Source: Verticiella sediminum
GTDB lineage: Bacteria > Pseudomonadota > Gammaproteobacteria > Burkholderiales > Burkholderiaceae_B
Assembly (NCBI RefSeq): GCF_007558815.1
Contig: NZ_VLTJ01000001.1
Coordinates: 1 to 64,000, forward strand
DNA: 64,000 nucleotides
Reading direction: 5' to 3'
Below the pieces are notes generated by a model. The model was not told the DNA's origin and made no database searches. It worked only from the letters and a program-made list of their open reading frames with translations. Positions 45,303 through 54,062 of the stretch are shown here, piece after piece. Position numbers and translations under genes: made by a program. How positions within the stretch are numbered: the stretch's first letter is position 1; each line of letters opens with the position of its first letter.

Positions 45303-45331
45303 AATGGTCTTACCTATTTGGTAAGACCATT
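45303..45331. promoter_or_regulatory. FadR/GntR-type operator with 12-bp arms
   Basis: AATGGTCTTACC, 5-base spacer TATTT, GGTAAGACCATT: a perfect 24-base inverted repeat. It lies about 60 bases before the monooxygenase gene (− strand). The TGGTCTTACC half-sites match the known TGGT/ACCA pattern of FadR-subfamily GntR operators. The GntR gene at 39643 is the likely binder. Confidence 0.8.
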
Positions 45332-45422
45332 CTAGAGGGCGTGCGCCGTCATGGCAAGCGTTGCGTCAGGTTCGCTTACGAGCCGTGCCCATCACCGCCC
45401 CTGCCCTTGCCAGCGCGGGGCT

Positions 45423-46601
45423 TCACTCGCCCCAGGCAGCCTCGATCACCGTCTGCACTTGCGCCGCGGAATCGATCGGCCTCGGGTTGTACTGGAGGAA
45501 CCAGTCCTGCATGGCGGCCGTGGCGACCGCCGGCACCTGTTCGCGCGCCAGGCCGACCTCGCGCAGCGTACGGGCGATCGGCAGCCGATCCAGCAACTGC
45601 CGCAGCCGTCCGACGGCAAGCGTCGCGGCGTCCCCCCCTTGCCGCGGCCGCTCGCCCAGGGCTGCGGCCACCTTGGCCAGGCGCGCGCCGCTCGCCGGTG
45701 CGTTGTACGCCATGGTGTGGGGCAGAACGATGGCATTGACCACACCGTTCGGCACATGGCTGCGCGGGCCGATGGCATGGCCCAGGGCAGAGGCCAGGCC
45801 GCCGCCGGCAATGTCGGTACCGCGCCCGCATAGCACCGCGGCCAGCATCAGGGCCTCGCGGTGCGCATCCTGGCCGTCGCCGTCGAGCCGGGCCGGCAGG
45901 TGTTCGTCGAGCAGGCGCACCGCATGCATGAGCGAGGCATCGGACAACGGATCGGCGCGGGACGACTCCAGGCCCTCCACCGCCATGGCAAGGCAGTTCA
46001 GGGCCGCGGCGCGCACCACGTCGGCCTGTGCGCCGCGCAACAGCGCCGGGTGCAGAAAGATGGCGCGCGCACGCGTCTTGGGATCGAACAATGCCAGCCG
46101 GCGCCCCGAGGCGGGATCGTGCAGCGCGCTGCCGGCCTTCACGCACGCCGTGGTCGGCGTCGTGGGCAGCACGAACTGCGGCAGCTTGGGCGCCTGCAGC
46201 CGAGGGCTCGTCCATCGGCCGTCGGCCTCGCGCCGGCTGCACAACGCGTGCGCGGGCTGTCCCTCGGCCAGCAGGATGGAGGCGGCGCGCGCGGTGACGA
46301 TCACCGAGCCTCCGCCCAGCGCCACCACCGCGTCGGCACGGCTGGCCGCGAGGAAGTCCACGGCTTCCTGGACCGCGTCCACCGGGCTGTGCGCCCGGGT
46401 CTGCGCAAACACGCCGCACAGCCGCTCGCCGAGCACGGGGCGCAGCAAGTCGAAGCCGCCGCCCGGGCGCGCGGCCGATGCGCTGCCGATGACCGCAGCG
46501 CGTCGGCAGCCGTTGCGATCGAGCTCGCGCACCAGCGCCTGCAGACTGTCGGGGCCGGCATGCAGGCGCAGCTCCGGTGCGAGATGTTGAAAGGACGACA
46601 T
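45423..46601 (-). CDS. iron-containing alcohol dehydrogenase/maleylacetate reductase-like
   Basis: 392 residues of the iron-ADH family. VVALGGGSVIVTARAASILL is the NAD-binding GGGS motif. Iron-ligand region: SALGHAIGPRSHVPNGVVNAIVLPHTM (His residues) with an Asp upstream. The related TfdF-type maleylacetate reductases act late in chlorinated and hydroxylated aromatic catabolism, so it may reduce maleylacetate or an aldehyde. Ribosome site GGAGGAG before the ATG at 46601. It is probably transcribed on its own. Confidence 0.85.
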   Translation of the reverse strand: MSSFQHLAPELRLHAGPDSLQALVRELDRNGCRRAAVIGSASAARPGGGFDLLRPVLGERLCGVFAQTRAHSPVDAVQEAVDFLAASRADAVVALGGGSVIVTARAASILLAEGQPAHALCSRREADGRWTSPRLQAPKLPQFVLPTTPTTACVKAGSALHDPASGRRLALFDPKTRARAIFLHPALLRGAQADVVRAAALNCLAMAVEGLESSRADPLSDASLMHAVRLLDEHLPARLDGDGQDAHREALMLAAVLCGRGTDIAGGGLASALGHAIGPRSHVPNGVVNAIVLPHTMAYNAPASGARLAKVAAALGERPRQGGDAATLAVGRLRQLLDRLPIARTLREVGLAREQVPAVATAAMQDWFLQYNPRPIDSAAQVQTVIEAAWGE

Positions 46602-46660
46602 GCCGGACTCCTCCAGGGCCGCCGTTCGGGGGCGACGGGCGATTCTTGTATCATAAGAGC

Positions 46661-46690
46661 ATTATTAGTCCAAGTTCTCGACTAGAGCCC
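46661..46690. promoter_or_regulatory. candidate HutC-type operator (AGTCC box) upstream of 46706
   Basis: The AT-rich ATTATTAGTCCAAG lies immediately upstream of the GntR/UTRA gene, and AGTC is repeated inverted (GACT) nine bases away. AGTCC also appears in a perfect inverted repeat at 47652-47665 and in a similar AT-rich setting near 52719. Only a weak case. Confidence 0.35.
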
Positions 46691-46705
46691 AACGCGACAC
46701 CCGCC

Positions 46706-47536
46706 ATGAACCAGATCGCCCTTCACCATGGGCCCGTTACCCTCTACGCCCAACTGGCCAGCATCATGCGCGATCGGATCATGAGCGGTGTCTGGAAGTC
46801 CGGCGACGAGATCCCCACGCTGGATCAGATGGTCAGGGAATTCGCCGTCGCCCGCGTGACGGTGCGCCAGGCGGTGCAGATGCTGGCCGACGAGGGCCTG
46901 CTTTCCAGCCAGCGGGGGCGCCGCACCTACGTCACCTGGCAGCCGCCGACGAGCGACGACGCCAACCCCATCTTTTCCTATACGGGTTCGGTCGACAAGG
47001 AAACCGCCAACTACGCCATCAACGTTCTGTCCAAGCAGGAGTTCGATGAACTCCCCGCGCATCTGGCCTTCCTGGGCGAGCCTCACGGCCGCTACGTGCG
47101 CATCCGCAAGGTCGACAGCGAGAACGGCATCCCCTACGTCATTTCCGACAACTACGTGGCCCTGCCGGTCTACCGGCGCATTCCGGCCAATGGCGAGAAG
47201 AAGGCGAAGCTGGTGCGGCTGGTGCGCGACCATGCCCAGACGCCGATAGCCTGCTGGAAGGAGCGGATCACCGTGACCGCGCTGAACTACGAGGATGCCA
47301 CGCACTTGCAGGTGCCGATCGGCAGCCCCGCTGCCCGCATCGTTCGCGTCTTTCTCGACGCGGACGACAAGATTCTCTATACAGGACACCTGCTGTACAG
47401 GGCCGACCGCTTTGCGGTCGATCGCGACATAACGGACCTGCTGTACGACAGCGACCGGCCGGCGGCATCCGGGCGGGCCGCGCGGCGCACGGCCCGTTCG
47501 TCGGCGCAACCCACCGCACGCCGCCGCACCCACTAG
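46706..47536 (+). CDS. GntR family regulator, UTRA domain (HutC-like)
   Basis: 277 residues. Winged helix at about 15-80 (YAQLASIMRDRIMSGVWKSGDEIPTLDQMVREFAVARVTVRQAVQML). The C-terminal UTRA domain (about 105-245; SENGIPYVISDNYVALPVYR, RITVTALNYEDATHLQVPIG) binds small effector molecules. The last 25 residues are Ala/Arg-rich. It is divergent from the alcohol dehydrogenase and upstream of the acyl-CoA/AtuA cluster. Start ATG at 46706. Confidence 0.9.
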   Translation: MNQIALHHGPVTLYAQLASIMRDRIMSGVWKSGDEIPTLDQMVREFAVARVTVRQAVQMLADEGLLSSQRGRRTYVTWQPPTSDDANPIFSYTGSVDKETANYAINVLSKQEFDELPAHLAFLGEPHGRYVRIRKVDSENGIPYVISDNYVALPVYRRIPANGEKKAKLVRLVRDHAQTPIACWKERITVTALNYEDATHLQVPIGSPAARIVRVFLDADDKILYTGHLLYRADRFAVDRDITDLLYDSDRPAASGRAARRTARSSAQPTARRRTH

Positions 47537-47651
47537 CCGCAGCGCCAGGGCGGGCGGGGGACGCCTGCCGTCGCTGCCCGTTCGACCGGATCGGCATGGC
47601 ATGCGTTCAGGCCCGCACCAGCTCAGGCTCGCACCGAGTTGTACTATTGAC

Positions 47652-47665
47652 AGTCCTAGAGGACT
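47652..47665. promoter_or_regulatory. inverted repeat AGTCC-TAGA-GGACT before enoyl-CoA hydratase
   Basis: A perfect 5-bp inverted repeat with a 4-base spacer, about 90 bases before the start of the enoyl-CoA hydratase gene. It contains the AGTCC box also seen before 46706 and near 52719, so it may be the operator of the HutC-type regulator encoded just upstream. Confidence 0.45.
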
Positions 47666-47748
47666 ACCATACGCTTTCCATGCCGCGCTCGGACGCCTGA
47701 TCTCCACGTCCCGCCCGCTTTAACCTCTCTTCCCAGGAATCCCCGAAG

Positions 47749-48528
47749 GTGCAGACTGACAACGACATCCTGTTCGAGGCGAAGGACGGCATCGCCGTCA
47801 TCACCCTGAACCGCCCCCACCGGCGCAACGCGCTCACCAACCCGCAGATGCAGCGGCTGGGCGAGATGATCACGGCCGCCTCCAGCCAGCCCGAGCTGCG
47901 CGCCATCCTGCTCACGGGCGCGGCGGACAAGGCCTTCTGCGCCGGCGCGGACCTGACGCCGGGCGATACCCCCTTCAAGCCGGACTTCTCGCGCATGCAC
48001 ACGCCGTTCGCCGAGTTCCTGCGGGCCGGCAAGAACAGTGCCCTGCCCATCATCGGCCGCATCAACGGCGACTGCATGGCGGGCGGCATGGGGCTGCTGG
48101 GGGTGTGCGACATCGCGATCGCCGCCGAGCATGCGCGCTTCGCGCTGTCCGAAGTGAAGATCGGGCTCTTTCCCATGCAGGTGGTGGCCGTGCTGCGCGA
48201 CATGATGCCGCGGCGCGTGCTGGCCGACCTCAGCTACACGGGCCGCTTCATGGCGGCGGCCGAGGCGCAGGCGCTCGGGCTCGTGAACCGGGTGGTGCCG
48301 GCCGCCGAGCTGGACCAGGCGGTGGACGCGGTGCTGGCCGACATCCGCCGGGCCTCGCCCGCGGCCCTGCGGCGTGGCCGCTACGCCCTGCGCGCCATGG
48401 AATCCATGTCGTTCGACGAGATGATCGCGTTCGCGGAGACGCAAGTCGGCCCGATGATCCTGACGGACGACGCACGCGAAGGCCTGGAGGCCTTCAACCA
48501 GAAACGCAAGCCGAGCTGGGCCGTCTGA
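47749..48528 (+). CDS. enoyl-CoA hydratase/isomerase family protein
   Basis: 259 residues from a GTG start with AGGAA upstream. Crotonase fold: VITLNRPHRRNALTNPQMQ, KAFCAGADLTPG (first oxyanion) and GDCMAGGMGLLGVCDIAIA (second). The Glu normally after the second loop may be the one in the EHARFALSEVKIG segment, as in hydratases. It is the first gene of a putative operon with the AtuA-like gene 25 bases later. Confidence 0.88.
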   Translation: MQTDNDILFEAKDGIAVITLNRPHRRNALTNPQMQRLGEMITAASSQPELRAILLTGAADKAFCAGADLTPGDTPFKPDFSRMHTPFAEFLRAGKNSALPIIGRINGDCMAGGMGLLGVCDIAIAAEHARFALSEVKIGLFPMQVVAVLRDMMPRRVLADLSYTGRFMAAAEAQALGLVNRVVPAAELDQAVDAVLADIRRASPAALRRGRYALRAMESMSFDEMIAFAETQVGPMILTDDAREGLEAFNQKRKPSWAV

Positions 48529-48553
48529 GGCCGCAACGCTTTCCGGAGGAGAC

Positions 48554-50347
48554 ATGAAACAGAGCATACGCATCGGCGGGGCCGGCGGCTTCTGGGGCGA
48601 CAACGTGGCGGCGCTGGAGCAGCTCGTCACGCGCGCCGACGTCGACTACATCATCTCGGACTATCTCGCCGAGCTGACCCTGGCGATCCTCGCCAAGCAG
48701 AAGGACCGCGACCCTTCGGCAGGCTACGCGACCGATTTCGTCGCGCTGTCGCTGCGTCCCGTCCTGCAGGAAGTGCTGCGCCGCAAGATCCGGATCGTCG
48801 TGAACGCGGGCGGCATGAATCCGGCGGGCTGCGCGGCCGCGCTGCGCGAGCTGGCGGCCAAGCTGGACGTGCCGGTGAAGATAGGCGTGGTCGAGGGCGA
48901 CGACCTGATGCCGCGCATCGCGACCCTGCGCGCGGCCGGCACGGTGGAGATGTTCACCGGCCAGCCGCTGCCGGAACAGGTGACCAGCATGAATGCCTAC
49001 CTGGGCGCCTTTCCGATCGCCGCGGCGCTGGACATGGGCGCCGACGTGGTCATCACCGGCCGCTGCGCCGACAGCGCGCTCGCGCTTGCGCCGCTGATCC
49101 ACGAGTTCGGCTGGACGCCGACCGACTACGACCGGCTCGCCGCCGGCAGCCTCGTGGGCCACATCCTGGAGTGCGGCACGCAGACCACGGGCGGCCTCTA
49201 CACCGACTGGGAGGACGTGCCCGGCCGCGAGGAAGTGGGCTTTCCGATCGCCGAATGCCGGCCGGACGGCAGCTTCGTCCTGACCAAGCCGGCAGGCACG
49301 GGCGGCCTCATCACCCCGCTGGTCGTGGCCGAGCAGATGCTCTACGAAGTGGGCGATCCCGGCAACTACCTGCTGCCGGACGTGACGGCGGACCTGCGTT
49401 CGGTGCGCCTGGAGCAGACCGGCCCCGACAGCGTGCGGCTCACCGGCGTGCGCGGCCGTCCGCCCACCGATACCTACAAAGTGAGCGCCACCTACCTGGA
49501 CGGCTTTCGCGCCACCGCCACCCTGACCATGGTGGGACGCGGCGCGGCCGACAAGGCGCGGCTGATCGGCGAGGCCTTCCTGAACCGCACGCGCGCGCTG
49601 ATGCGTGCGAAAGACCTGGGCGACTATTCGGAAACCTGCATCGAGGTGCTGGGCACGGAAAGCGCCACCTTCGGCCCGCACGCGCGCCAGCACCTGACCC
49701 GCGAAGTGGTCCTGCGCATCGCCGTGCGGCACCCCCTGGAGAAGGCCCTGCAGATCTTTGCGCGCGAACTGGCGCCGTTCGGCACCTCCGGCACGCCGGG
49801 AACGACCGGCTTCGGCGGCCGTCCCAAACCCACGCCCGTGTACCGCCTGTTCTCCTTTCTCGTGCCCAAGGCGCAGGTGGAAGTCGCCGCCGCGGTCGGC
49901 CAGGAGCGGGTCGGCGTCGGGGCGCCGCCGGCCGCGGCCTGGGTGCAAGCCCCGCCGGTCGAGGTGCCGGCGCCACCGCGCGGCGGCGAGCCGCTGGCCA
50001 CGGTTCCGCTGCGCTCGATCGCGGTCGCGCGCAGCGGCGACAAGGCGGACATCTCGCACCTGGCGCTGATCGCGCGCTGCGCCGAGTTCCATCCCGTGCT
50101 GCGCGCCGTGGCCACGACCGAGGCGATCCGGGGCTATCTCTCGCATCTGGTCCAGGGCAGGGTGGAACGCTACGACGTGCCCGGCATCCATGCCGTCAAC
50201 TTCATGCTGCACGAAGGGCTGGGCGGCGGCGGCACGGCCTCGCTGCGCAGCGACTCCCTGGGCAAGGCCTTCGCCGAGATCGTCCTGGACCATGAAGTCG
50301 AGGTGCCGCGGGCCTGGCTGGATCACCCGCGGTTCCGCAGCGCGTGA
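48554..50347 (+). CDS. AtuA-like protein (DUF1446) with C-terminal AtuA-like domain
   Basis: 597 residues. The N-terminal 450 are the acyclic-terpene-utilisation AtuA family: RIGGAGGFWGDNVAALEQL, DYIISDYLAELTLAILAKQ, VVNAGGMNPAGCAAAL, VVITGRCADSALALAPL. A low-complexity Pro/Ala linker (about 455-495) leads to a second AtuA-like domain (about 497-597: SIAVARSGDKADISHLALIARC). AtuA is needed for citronellol/geraniol breakdown but its reaction is not known. Related proteins sit by CoA-ligase/carboxylase genes. Ribosome site GGAGGAG. It is likely co-transcribed with the enoyl-CoA hydratase. Confidence 0.85.
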   Translation: MKQSIRIGGAGGFWGDNVAALEQLVTRADVDYIISDYLAELTLAILAKQKDRDPSAGYATDFVALSLRPVLQEVLRRKIRIVVNAGGMNPAGCAAALRELAAKLDVPVKIGVVEGDDLMPRIATLRAAGTVEMFTGQPLPEQVTSMNAYLGAFPIAAALDMGADVVITGRCADSALALAPLIHEFGWTPTDYDRLAAGSLVGHILECGTQTTGGLYTDWEDVPGREEVGFPIAECRPDGSFVLTKPAGTGGLITPLVVAEQMLYEVGDPGNYLLPDVTADLRSVRLEQTGPDSVRLTGVRGRPPTDTYKVSATYLDGFRATATLTMVGRGAADKARLIGEAFLNRTRALMRAKDLGDYSETCIEVLGTESATFGPHARQHLTREVVLRIAVRHPLEKALQIFARELAPFGTSGTPGTTGFGGRPKPTPVYRLFSFLVPKAQVEVAAAVGQERVGVGAPPAAAWVQAPPVEVPAPPRGGEPLATVPLRSIAVARSGDKADISHLALIARCAEFHPVLRAVATTEAIRGYLSHLVQGRVERYDVPGIHAVNFMLHEGLGGGGTASLRSDSLGKAFAEIVLDHEVEVPRAWLDHPRFRSA

Positions 50348-50444
50348 CGGCCTGACGCCCTGGGGGCCCGGGCCTGCGCGGCCCGGAAGGCGTCCCGATC
50401 GTCCAGCGGCCACCGGTGGAAATCCGGGTGGCCCATGGCACCGC

Positions 50445-51470
50445 TCACGTCTTGCGCGGCTCCGTCAGATGGACGACGGACTTGCCCAGGTTGCGCCCCT
50501 GCAGCATGGCGATGAACGCAGCCGGGGCCTGCTCCAGCCCGAAGCTCGCATCTTCCCGGAACCGCAGGCGCCCGCGGCGGTAGAGTTCGCCCGCCTCGGC
50601 GACGAACTCGGCCTGGCGATGCACGCGGTCGGACAGGATGAACCCCTGCACGCACAGGCGCTTGGCCAGCACGTCGGACCACGCGGGCCCCGGCTCGGGC
50701 GCGCCCTGGCGGTTGTATTCGGAGATCAGGCCGCAGACGACCACCCGCCCGCCCTGATTGAGCAGCGGCCAGACGGTCTCCCTCACCGCCCCGCCCACGT
50801 TCTCGAAATAGACGTCGACACCCTGCGGGCAGGCGGCCCGCAACTGCTCGGCGAAGTCGGGCGCCCGGTAGTCGACGCAGGCCGCCAGGCCCAGGCTGTC
50901 GACGGCGTACCGGCATTTGTCGGTACCGCCCGCGATGCCGATCACCCGGCATTCCCAGGCCTGCGCGAACTGCGCCGCGCACGAGCCGACCGCGCCCGAC
51001 GCGGCGGACACCACCACGGTTTCCCCCGCGCGCGGCCGGCCGATCTCGCGCAGGCCGATCCAGGCGGTCATGCCGGACACGCCCAGCGCGCCCAGCCAGA
51101 CGGCGGGCGGTGCCAGCGCGGGGTCGATCTTCCAGACCTTGGTGCCGTCCGTGACCGAATAGTCCTGCCAGCCACCGGCCATCGTCATGACCCACTCGCC
51201 CTCGCGGAAATCCGGGTGCCTGGACGCGACGACACGGCCCACGGCCTGCCCGTACACGGTGTCGCCGATCTGCAGCGGCGCGGCGTACGAGCCCGCCTCG
51301 TCGCTCATGCGCAGACGGGCCGCTGGCGCCAGGCCGAGCACTTCGTGCGCAACCAGGAACTGCCCGGCCCCGGGCACCGGCACCGGCTCGGCAACCAGGG
51401 CGAAGTCGGACGGCACGGGCAGCCCGCGCGGCCGCGCCGCGAGCGCGATCCGGCGATTGGCGGGCGTCAC
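50445..51470 (-). CDS. NADPH-dependent MDR reductase, curcumin/alkenal reductase-like
   Basis: 341 residues from a GTG start (51470) with AAGGGG upstream; the family starts at this point (ANRRIALAARPRGLPVP). The NADPH motif is VVVSAASGAVGSCAAQFAQAW and the C-terminal FENVGGAVRETVWPLLNQGGRVVVCG is typical. It lacks zinc ligands. These enzymes reduce activated C=C bonds of enones or acyl compounds. A TTG start at 51521 overlapping the NMO gene would add 17 unconserved residues. It is co-directional with the NMO gene. Confidence 0.88.
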   Translation of the reverse strand: MTPANRRIALAARPRGLPVPSDFALVAEPVPVPGAGQFLVAHEVLGLAPAARLRMSDEAGSYAAPLQIGDTVYGQAVGRVVASRHPDFREGEWVMTMAGGWQDYSVTDGTKVWKIDPALAPPAVWLGALGVSGMTAWIGLREIGRPRAGETVVVSAASGAVGSCAAQFAQAWECRVIGIAGGTDKCRYAVDSLGLAACVDYRAPDFAEQLRAACPQGVDVYFENVGGAVRETVWPLLNQGGRVVVCGLISEYNRQGAPEPGPAWSDVLAKRLCVQGFILSDRVHRQAEFVAEAGELYRRGRLRFREDASFGLEQAPAAFIAMLQGRNLGKSVVHLTEPRKT

Positions 51471-51510
51471 CGCAGGCCCCTTGCGCAGCCGGAGGCGGCC
51501 GGCCCGCGGC

Positions 51511-52632
51511 TCATTCGGCAACCTCGTCGCTGAGTTCGGCCATGTCGACCAGGGTCTCGCCGAACTCGGCCAGAATGTCGTAGATGACCTGGCGTACCGA
51601 GGTCTCGTGCCTCATCGTCCCCACGATCTGGCCCACCGGGCAGGTCATGAAATCCTTGGCCACGGCCCGGTCGAAACGCAGCCGCGCCTCCGTGCTCAGC
51701 ACGCTCTGCCAGGGCATCGGCAGCGGCTGGGGGGCGCCCGGCTGCACCCAGGCTTCGGTGAACTTGCTGCGCAGCATGCGTCCGGGCTTGCCGGTGCGCG
51801 AGCGGGTCTGCACCGCGTCCTCGGCGTTGGCGGCCCAGAGCAGTTCCTTCATTTCGTCGGGCAGGTCGCTCTCGCGGGTGCCCAGCCAGATCGAGCCGCA
51901 CCAGATGCCCTTGGCCCCGAGCGCGAACGCCGCGGCCATCTGGCGGCCGCGCCCTATGCCGCCCGCGGCGAGCACCGGCATCGGCGCAACCGCATCGACG
52001 ACTTCGGGCCAGAGCACCATGGAACTGACCACGCCCGTATGGCCGGCAGCCTCGGTGCCCTGCGCGATGACCAGGTCCAGGCCGTTGGCCTTGTGCTTGA
52101 GCGCGTGCTGCACCTTGCCGGTCATGGCGCCGACCTTGATGCCGTGCTCGTGCAGGCGATCCAGGATGTGCCTGGGCGGCGAGCCCAGCGCGCTCACGAC
52201 CAGCTTGACGTTGGGATGCCGCAGCACCACGTCGAGCAGTTCGCCGGCGTGCTCGGGCGTCATGTGCAGTTGGTCCAGGGCCTCGCGCAGCAGCGACTCG
52301 CGCTCGGATTCCGGCAGACGCGGAACGCCGCCGGCGTCGAGCAGCTCGCGCACGAACCTCACGTGCTCCTCGGGCAGCTTGTCGAAGTCGAGCTTTTCCT
52401 GGCCGACGGTCTCGAACTTCTGCGGCAGCAGCAGGTTGACGCCGTAGGGCTTGCCGCCCACACGTTCATCGATCCAGTTGAGTTCCATCTCGAGCTGTTC
52501 CGGCGTGTAGTAGGCCGTGCCCAGCGCACCCAGGCCGCCAGCGCGGGTGATCTCGGCGACCACGTTGCGGCAGTGGGAGAACCCGAAGATGGGTACTTCG
52601 ATGCCGAACATCTCGCAGATCGTGTTGTTCAT
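51511..52632 (-). CDS. nitronate monooxygenase-like FMN enzyme
   Basis: 373 residues. It starts MNNTICEMFGIEVPIFGFSH. The FMN-binding parts are GTEAAGHTG (with the active-site His), PVLAAGGIGRGRQMAAAFALGAKG, and WCGSIWLGT. Family proteins use FMN to oxidise nitroalkanes or, in other branches, enoyl-ACP reductase-like chemistry. Some sequence blocks (residues 60-130) differ from classic NMO. It is divergent from the CoA-transferase gene. AGAGGGG ribosome site at 52632. Confidence 0.85.
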   Translation of the reverse strand: MNNTICEMFGIEVPIFGFSHCRNVVAEITRAGGLGALGTAYYTPEQLEMELNWIDERVGGKPYGVNLLLPQKFETVGQEKLDFDKLPEEHVRFVRELLDAGGVPRLPESERESLLREALDQLHMTPEHAGELLDVVLRHPNVKLVVSALGSPPRHILDRLHEHGIKVGAMTGKVQHALKHKANGLDLVIAQGTEAAGHTGVVSSMVLWPEVVDAVAPMPVLAAGGIGRGRQMAAAFALGAKGIWCGSIWLGTRESDLPDEMKELLWAANAEDAVQTRSRTGKPGRMLRSKFTEAWVQPGAPQPLPMPWQSVLSTEARLRFDRAVAKDFMTCPVGQIVGTMRHETSVRQVIYDILAEFGETLVDMAELSDEVAE

Positions 52633-52710
52633 GTGTAACCCCTCTGGTTGATAAGCGTTGCCAATCCGCTGCGCCGATTGCCTTGACGGCTGGCCATCCT
52701 GAAGTAGAAT

Positions 52711-52730
52711 TATTAATAGGACTTGTAGCC
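52711..52730. promoter_or_regulatory. AT-rich candidate operator between NMO and CoA-transferase
   Basis: TATTAATA is a perfect palindrome, followed by GGACTTG. The reverse complement begins CAAGTCCTA and so shares the AGTCCTA run with the inverted repeat at 47652. It lies in the divergent 153-base gap, about 55-75 bases before the CoA-transferase start. Confidence 0.4.
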
Positions 52731-52785
52731 TTGTCAAACGCCATCCGGGCGCGAGAACGCAGGCCCCGCCAAAGAGGAGCACCCC

Positions 52786-54015
52786 ATGCAGCAAACCAGC
52801 GGCCCCCTGGCCGGTGTACGCGTGATCGATCTGACGGCCGTCCTGATGGGGCCGTCCGCGACGCAGATGCTCGCCGACCTCGGCGCGGACGTCATCAAGG
52901 TCGAAACGCCGGCGGGCGACGCAACCCGGCATTTCGGCCCGGGCAGCGAGGCCGGGCTGGGGCCGATCTTCCTGGGCGTCAACCGCAACAAGCGCAGCCT
53001 GGTGCTCGATCTCAAGAAGCCCGCGGGGCGCGCGGCGCTGCTGCGCCTGGTCGAGAACGCGGACGTGGTCACATGCAACGTCCGTCCCGCGGGCATGGCG
53101 CGGCTGCGGCTCACGTACGAGGACCTCGCGAAAGTGAACCCGCGCATCGTCTACGTGTCGATGATCGGCTTTTCGCAACGCGGCCGATATGCCCGCTCGC
53201 CGGCGTTCGACGATCTGATACAGGCCGCGGTCGGCGTGCCGAGCGCGATGGCGACGAGCATCGACGGCACGCCGCGCTATGTACCCATGAACATCGCGGA
53301 CCGCTCGATGGGGCTGTATGCCTTCGGCGTCATCAGCGCGGCGCTGTACGCGCGCGAACGCACCGGCGTCGGCCAGCAGGTCGACGTGCCCATGTTCGAG
53401 ACCATGGCCCAGTACGTCCTCGGCGATCACCTGTACGGGCAGAAGTTCGTTCCGCCCCGGGGCGACTTCGGCTATCCGCGCATCCTGGCCCGCTCGCGCC
53501 AGCCCGTGCGGACCAAGGACGGCTTCGTCAGTTGCACGATCTACCACGACCACCACTGGCGCGCCTTCCTGGAAGTGATCGGCCATCCGGAATGGCTGAT
53601 GACCGACCCTCGCCTGAAGGACATGACCACACGCATCGAGCACAGCGACGAACTGGGCGAGCTGGTGGCTTCCGAACTCGTCAAGCGCACCACGGCCGAA
53701 TGGCAGGAACTGCTCAGGAGCGCGGACATCCCGGTCTTTCCGGTCCACACCTTCGAGACCCTGGTCGACGATCCCCATCTGGCCGAGATCGGCTTCATGC
53801 GCGAAGAAGAGCATCCCGAACTCGGCACCCTACGCGAGATGGCCGTGCCCAGCGAATGGCACGGCACGCCGCCCCAGGGATACCGCCCGCCGCCACAGCT
53901 CGGCGAGCACAGCGCCGAAGTGCTGGCCGAGGCCGGCTACACGCAGGACGAGATCGCCGGGCTGGCCGCGGAGAGCGTGACCGCATTCGCGCCCGAGCGC
54001 CGGAAGGCGGCTTGA
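52786..54015 (+). CDS. CaiB/BaiF-family CoA-transferase (class III)
   Basis: 409 residues. The class III catalytic Asp region is SPAFDDLIQAAVGVPSAMA; N-terminal GVRVIDLTAVLMGPSATQMLADLGADVIKVE is the family signature. It should transfer CoA between an acid and a donor acyl-CoA to start activation of a carboxylic substrate. It lies 47 bases upstream of the Bug gene in the same direction, and is divergent from the NMO. Confidence 0.93.
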   Translation: MQQTSGPLAGVRVIDLTAVLMGPSATQMLADLGADVIKVETPAGDATRHFGPGSEAGLGPIFLGVNRNKRSLVLDLKKPAGRAALLRLVENADVVTCNVRPAGMARLRLTYEDLAKVNPRIVYVSMIGFSQRGRYARSPAFDDLIQAAVGVPSAMATSIDGTPRYVPMNIADRSMGLYAFGVISAALYARERTGVGQQVDVPMFETMAQYVLGDHLYGQKFVPPRGDFGYPRILARSRQPVRTKDGFVSCTIYHDHHWRAFLEVIGHPEWLMTDPRLKDMTTRIEHSDELGELVASELVKRTTAEWQELLRSADIPVFPVHTFETLVDDPHLAEIGFMREEEHPELGTLREMAVPSEWHGTPPQGYRPPPQLGEHSAEVLAEAGYTQDEIAGLAAESVTAFAPERRKAA

Positions 54016-54062
54016 CGCGGCAGTCGTCCGCGCACATCGAAAACAACCAGGAGGAGACAAGC

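Noticed and set aside
51511-53814. 767-residue reading of the nitronate monooxygenase-like gene extended through the CoA-transferase
   Set aside because: The extension is antisense to the CoA-transferase gene; the family start is at 52632 with a ribosome site.
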